From contig JAQUZV010000121.1 of NCBI GenBank assembly GCA_028691155.1, positions 1 through 6,915 of the forward strand: 6,915 nucleotides of DNA, read 5' to 3'. Under the pieces are notes generated by a model, which did no database searches, was not told where the DNA came from, and saw only the letters and a program-made list of their open reading frames with translations. Shown here piece by piece: positions 5,240-6,915 of the stretch. The DNA is from Victivallales bacterium. GTDB taxonomy: Bacteria; Verrucomicrobiota; Lentisphaeria; Victivallales; SZUA-371. The position numbers and the translations under genes were made by a program. Numbering within the stretch: position 1 is the stretch's first letter; every line of letters starts with the position of its first letter.

Positions 5240-6915
5240 TGCGTTTCAAGCACTTCCATATCGATGGTTTCGGCATCTTTCATGATCGGACGGTCGGGCC
5301 GTTTTATCCGGGACTGAATGTGGTCTACGGAGAGAATGAATTCGGTAAAACCACGCTGTTGGAATTTGTTCGCCGCATTTTGTTCGGTTTCCCCGATCGG
5401 CGTCATGCGGGCAACCCCTATCCGGCGGTCAACGGCGGCAGTTACGGCGGTCGGATCGCCGGGGTCCTTGGTGACGGCACGGCGGTGGTCATTGAGCGCA
5501 GCGGTACGGTCAAGGGGGGCAAATTGTCGGTGCATGCGGGGGAAGAGCGAACCGGCGGCGAGGCCGAATTGTCGTCATTGTTGCGGCTTTCGGCGCGGTT
5601 TTACGAGAATGTGTACGGTTTTACCCTGGACGAACTGACCCGACTGAATTCTCTGGATGACGAAGAGATTCGCAATCGCATTTACGGTGCCGGTTTGGAG
5701 CTGGGCCGCCTTTCGTTGTCGGAACTGAAGCGACATTTTTCCGTTCCCGCCGATGCGGTTTATCTGGAAAACGGCCGCAACCGGGAGTTGCAGCTACTCG
5801 ATCGCGAGGCAAAGGAGTTGAAGCGTGAATTGACGGTGCTGCGGGAGAATTTGCCGCGTTATCGGGAAACCTCCGCCCGGCTGGCGCAATTGATGGAGGA
5901 AAGCCGGCAGATGGCCGTTGCAGTGGAAGAGTGCAACCGACAGTGGCTGCGTTCCCGCCGTCGCCGCGACTGGTTCAACGACGGGGTGGAATTGGCCGCC
6001 GTCGGCCGCCGTCTGGAGGAACTGGCCGCGGTTCCGGATATTCCGGCGGATGCTCTTACGGACTGGGAACAGCGGAAGCAGCGGGGGACGATGTTGGCGG
6101 AACGGGAGGAACGTTGCCGGGTCGAGCGGGAACGACTGCGGGCCGAACTGACGGCGCTTCGGATCGATCCGGTCTGGCAGGAGCGTCGCGGTGCCATTAT
6201 TGCGTTGCAGAAGCAAAGCGGCGGCTGGCAGCCGGCCCGGAACGAAGTGGAACGTCTGACCGCCGATCTGACCGGATTGCGCCGGGAACTGCAAGCCGAA
6301 GCGGCGTCGCTCGGTACCGGTTTCACTCCGGAACGCATCCGTACTTTTTCCTTGCCGCTGGCGGCCCGGGCCGGGGGGGAGGCGGTGGTGGAAGAACTTC
6401 ATGCCGCGCAGGAACAACTCCGGAATGCCGAGTTGCGGCTGGAGGCCGATCTGGAATCGCGTCGGGGCGCCGCGTCGGCGCAGGCGCGTGGCAATCTGAG
6501 CCTCAATCGGGGATTGATTCTTGTGGTATTGATGTTGGGGCTGGCGGGGAGCGGCGTGGGTTTGTGGCAATCGCCCTATCTGACCGGGTTCGGCCTGGTG
6601 TTGCTGGTGATGGGCGGAGCGGCGCTGATCATGAATTTATGGTCCGGCCGGTTGTCGCCGCCGGCGGCGGTTACGGAGAGTCCTTATCGTGATGAAGTGG
6701 CCCGGCGTACGAAGGCGCGCGATGCGGCCGTAACCCGGTGGCGACAATGGTTGACGCAGTATGGCTTGCCCGACGACTTGCGGCCGGAAAGTCTGGCTGT
6801 GGCGCTTAAAACCTTGGAGCGGGCGCGCCTCCTGACGGAAAAAATCGCCGACACCGAAGCGGTGCGGAACGAACGCAACCGGGAGGCGGCGGCAATTATG
6901 ACGGCATATGAGGAG
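5239..6915 (+). CDS. yhaN: YhaN-type SMC/Rad50-like AAA ATPase, N-terminal 559 residues (3' end outside window)
   Basis: The frame is open without a stop from the ATG at 5239 to the right edge. The N-terminus (MRFKHFHIDGFGIF) and the Walker A G31-ENEFGKT-38 are those of the YhaN/SbcC/Rad50 ATPases, which use ATP to clamp DNA and control the partner nuclease. The stretch from about 120 to 190 (FYENVYGFTLDELTRLNSLD, then IYGAGLELGRLS, then the NGRNREL motif) is characteristic of YhaN rather than SbcC. From about 180 the protein is charged, heptad-like coiled coil, interrupted at about 425-468 by two hydrophobic segments (about 425-443 and 448-468) separated by a short WQSPY turn, after which the coil resumes. 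The Walker B and signature motifs should lie in the missing C-terminal part; Bacillus YhaN has about 960 residues, so roughly 40% is absent. It is coupled to yhaO by TAATG and a strong ribosome site. The hydrophobic pair suggests membrane anchoring. Confidence 0.88.
   Translation, partial: MRFKHFHIDGFGIFHDRTVGPFYPGLNVVYGENEFGKTTLLEFVRRILFGFPDRRHAGNPYPAVNGGSYGGRIAGVLGDGTAVVIERSGTVKGGKLSVHAGEERTGGEAELSSLLRLSARFYENVYGFTLDELTRLNSLDDEEIRNRIYGAGLELGRLSLSELKRHFSVPADAVYLENGRNRELQLLDREAKELKRELTVLRENLPRYRETSARLAQLMEESRQMAVAVEECNRQWLRSRRRRDWFNDGVELAAVGRRLEELAAVPDIPADALTDWEQRKQRGTMLAEREERCRVERERLRAELTALRIDPVWQERRGAIIALQKQSGGWQPARNEVERLTADLTGLRRELQAEAASLGTGFTPERIRTFSLPLAARAGGEAVVEELHAAQEQLRNAELRLEADLESRRGAASAQARGNLSLNRGLILVVLMLGLAGSGVGLWQSPYLTGFGLVLLVMGGAALIMNLWSGRLSPPAAVTESPYRDEVARRTKARDAAVTRWRQWLTQYGLPDDLRPESLAVALKTLERARLLTEKIADTEAVRNERNREAAAIMTAYEE

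Noticed and set aside
5794..6692. Long overlapping ORFs in other frames of the yhaN region (minus 5794-6570, plus 5931-6692).
   Set aside because: Their translations are low-complexity R/G/P/Q-rich sequence; the continuous frame from 5239 carries Walker A, coiled coil and the hydrophobic pair.

Overview
This window holds five protein-coding genes and the edge of a sixth. It looks like ordinary chromosome from a GC-rich diderm bacterium. An LptF-type lipopolysaccharide export permease implies an outer membrane. GC content is high by eye and third positions are strongly G/C. The gene mix (a stand-alone CoaB, a large SSS-family sodium symporter, a YhaO/YhaN pair) would suit the Verrucomicrobiota/Lentisphaerota (PVC) side of the tree, but that placement is an inference and I could not test it. 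I see no insertion sequences, tRNA or rRNA genes, or CRISPR arrays.

Layout: (1) 1-278, plus strand: the C-terminal end of a gene cut by the left edge, most like NAD kinase. (2) 275-952, plus: a complete phosphopantothenate-cysteine ligase (CoaB), joined to the first gene by an ATGA overlap, so two cofactor genes are translationally coupled. (3) 888-2531, minus: a complete 547-residue sodium:solute symporter that converges on coaB; their 3' ends overlap by 65 bp. (4) 2532-2782: a 251-bp divergent intergenic region with a near-consensus sigma-70-type promoter (TTGATT, 17 nt, TATAAT) facing lptF and a weaker candidate facing the symporter. (5) 2783-3889, plus: a complete LptF/LptG-family permease. 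(6) 3890-4000: a short gap containing a 30-codon arginine-rich ORF with a good Shine-Dalgarno. (7) 4001-5239, plus: a complete YhaO/SbcD/Mre11-type metallophosphoesterase. (8) 5239 to the right edge, plus: the first 559 codons of a YhaN-type SMC/Rad50-like ATPase, overlapping the previous stop as TAATG.

The phosphoesterase and ATPase form a two-gene operon of the Mre11-Rad50 (SbcDC) type, expected to process DNA ends. The part of the ATPase seen here carries a Walker A motif, a long coiled coil and a hydrophobic double-pass segment inside the coil, which suggests a membrane-tethered DNA-processing complex. This is the most interesting biology in the window, though it falls in a known family. 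I found no clearly undescribed system. The long ORFs antisense to the symporter, lptF and yhaO are composition shadows.
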